A stretch of 5,948 nt of DNA from Dehalococcoidia bacterium (GTDB lineage: Bacteria > Chloroflexota > Dehalococcoidia > Dehalococcoidales > RBG-16-60-22), in NCBI GenBank assembly GCA_030615035.1, contig JAUXAC010000041.1, positions 1 through 5,948 on the forward strand. The letters are read 5' to 3'. Position 1 is the stretch's first letter, and each line of letters opens with the position of its first letter. The translations under genes and the position numbers were made by a program. Of this stretch, positions 5,430-5,948 are shown piece by piece. The notes under the pieces were generated by a model. The model saw nothing but the letters and a program-made list of their open reading frames with translations, had not been told where the DNA came from and did no database searches.

Positions 5430-5948
5430 ATGCTCAGGAAGCCTGTTGTTTCGGGGATGTTCTATCCCTCTGATAAAGGGGAACTGAAGGGTGTGCTGGA
5501 TAAGCTGTTCTCAGGCACAGGAAAGGGGGGGAACCTGGGCGTTGTCTCCCCTCATGCAGGATATCCCTATTCAGGGAGGGGCTCTGCTTTTGCGATAAAT
5601 TCGCTCAGGAAGGCTGACCGGTTTATTATCCTGGGCCCGAACCATACAGGGATGGGAAAGCCCTTCTCAATAATGCTGGAGGGGGAATGGGAGACCCCCC
5701 TGGGGAATGTTAGGATAGATTCCGGGCTGGCAAACACCCTCAACAATGGGTGCAATTTCCTGGATGAGGATTCCTCAGCGCATATGCAGGAGCATTCCAT
5801 TGAGGTCCAGCTTCCCTTTCTCCAGCACAGGTTCGGGAAATTCTCCTTTGTCCCTGTTTGCATAATGAATGCGGGCTATTCTGAGGAATTTATGAAGAAG
5901 TGCGAAAGGTTGGGGAAGGTGATTGCGGAAGCGGTGAAGGGTAAGAAT
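5430..5948 (+). CDS. MEMO-family protein (AmmeMemoRadiSam system protein B type), partial at 3' end
   Basis: The frame is open to the window edge, giving 173 residues of a protein usually about 270-290 long. Family signatures are clear: the N-terminal RKPVVSGMFYP, SPHAGYPYSG (40-49), ILGPNHTG (67-74) and EHSIEVQLPF (121-130). His42 and His72 correspond to the two histidines that, with a cysteine further on (outside the window), line the metal/active-site pocket of human MEMO1. The fold resembles class III extradiol dioxygenases. The cellular role in archaea is unsettled: homologues occur beside AMMECR1 and radical-SAM genes, or in clusters with mevalonate kinase and isopentenyl phosphate kinase, and neither context is visible here. 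I choose ATG 5430 because MLRKPVVSGMFYP aligns with the usual family N-terminus and a TATA box lies 30 nt upstream; the in-frame ATG 5415 would add MLFLN. It is divergent from the 225-residue gene across 94 bp. Confidence 0.93.
   Translation, partial: MLRKPVVSGMFYPSDKGELKGVLDKLFSGTGKGGNLGVVSPHAGYPYSGRGSAFAINSLRKADRFIILGPNHTGMGKPFSIMLEGEWETPLGNVRIDSGLANTLNNGCNFLDEDSSAHMQEHSIEVQLPFLQHRFGKFSFVPVCIMNAGYSEEFMKKCERLGKVIAEAVKGKN

Noticed and set aside
5567..5863. Minus-strand 98-residue frame
   Set aside because: It is antisense to the MEMO gene, whose conserved motifs establish the plus strand as coding.
1..5948. tRNA, rRNA, CRISPR array or replication origin
   Set aside because: No regularly spaced repeats, no cloverleaf-like sequence with the conserved T-arm motif, and no rRNA-like stretch was found by eye; the window is almost fully covered by coding sequence.

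Overview
This 5.9 kb window reads as a piece of archaeal chromosome. The evidence is a two-ring CDC48/VAT-type AAA+ ATPase of archaeal layout carrying an intein, a MEMO-family gene of the kind common in archaea, archaeal TATA elements at the expected distance from start codons, and no bacterial-type -35/-10 promoters that I could see. Arginine is written mostly AGG, and the extein and MEMO coding DNA is fairly GC-rich. I cannot name the phylum; an uncultivated lineage is possible.

Layout, left to right. (1) 2-172 (+) is the 3' end of a small winged-helix/HTH-like protein. Its stop codon overlaps a perfect GGAGGT Shine-Dalgarno element for the next gene. (2) 181-3786 (+) is the CDC48 homologue, 1201 codons. 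A 440-residue intein (residues 284-723, nt 1030-2349) interrupts the D1 ATPase ring between GPEIM and SKWYG, immediately before the substrate-gripping pore loop. The intein has complete splicing blocks and a two-motif LAGLIDADG homing endonuclease, and is clearly richer in A+T than its host gene. The spliced protein would have 761 residues. (3) 3774-4622 (-) and 4658-5335 (-) are two genes I do not recognise. The first overlaps the end of cdc48 tail-to-tail by 13 bp. Each has its own TATA box, and the two promoters are near-copies: 28 of 34 positions match without gaps, from the TATA box through the expected transcription start. (4) 5430-5948 (+), running off the window, is a MEMO-family gene transcribed divergently from the second unknown gene across a 94-bp intergenic region. 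That region holds a tandem TTTCCAAA repeat between the opposing TATA elements.

How they may work together. CDC48 is a protein-unfolding motor whose activity here depends on intein removal. The two minus-strand genes are probably co-regulated through duplicated promoters rather than through one transcript. MEMO is a separate conserved gene with no evident link to CDC48. The least explained material is the pair of unknown genes with twin promoters; the best supported unusual element is the intein at the D1 pore loop.
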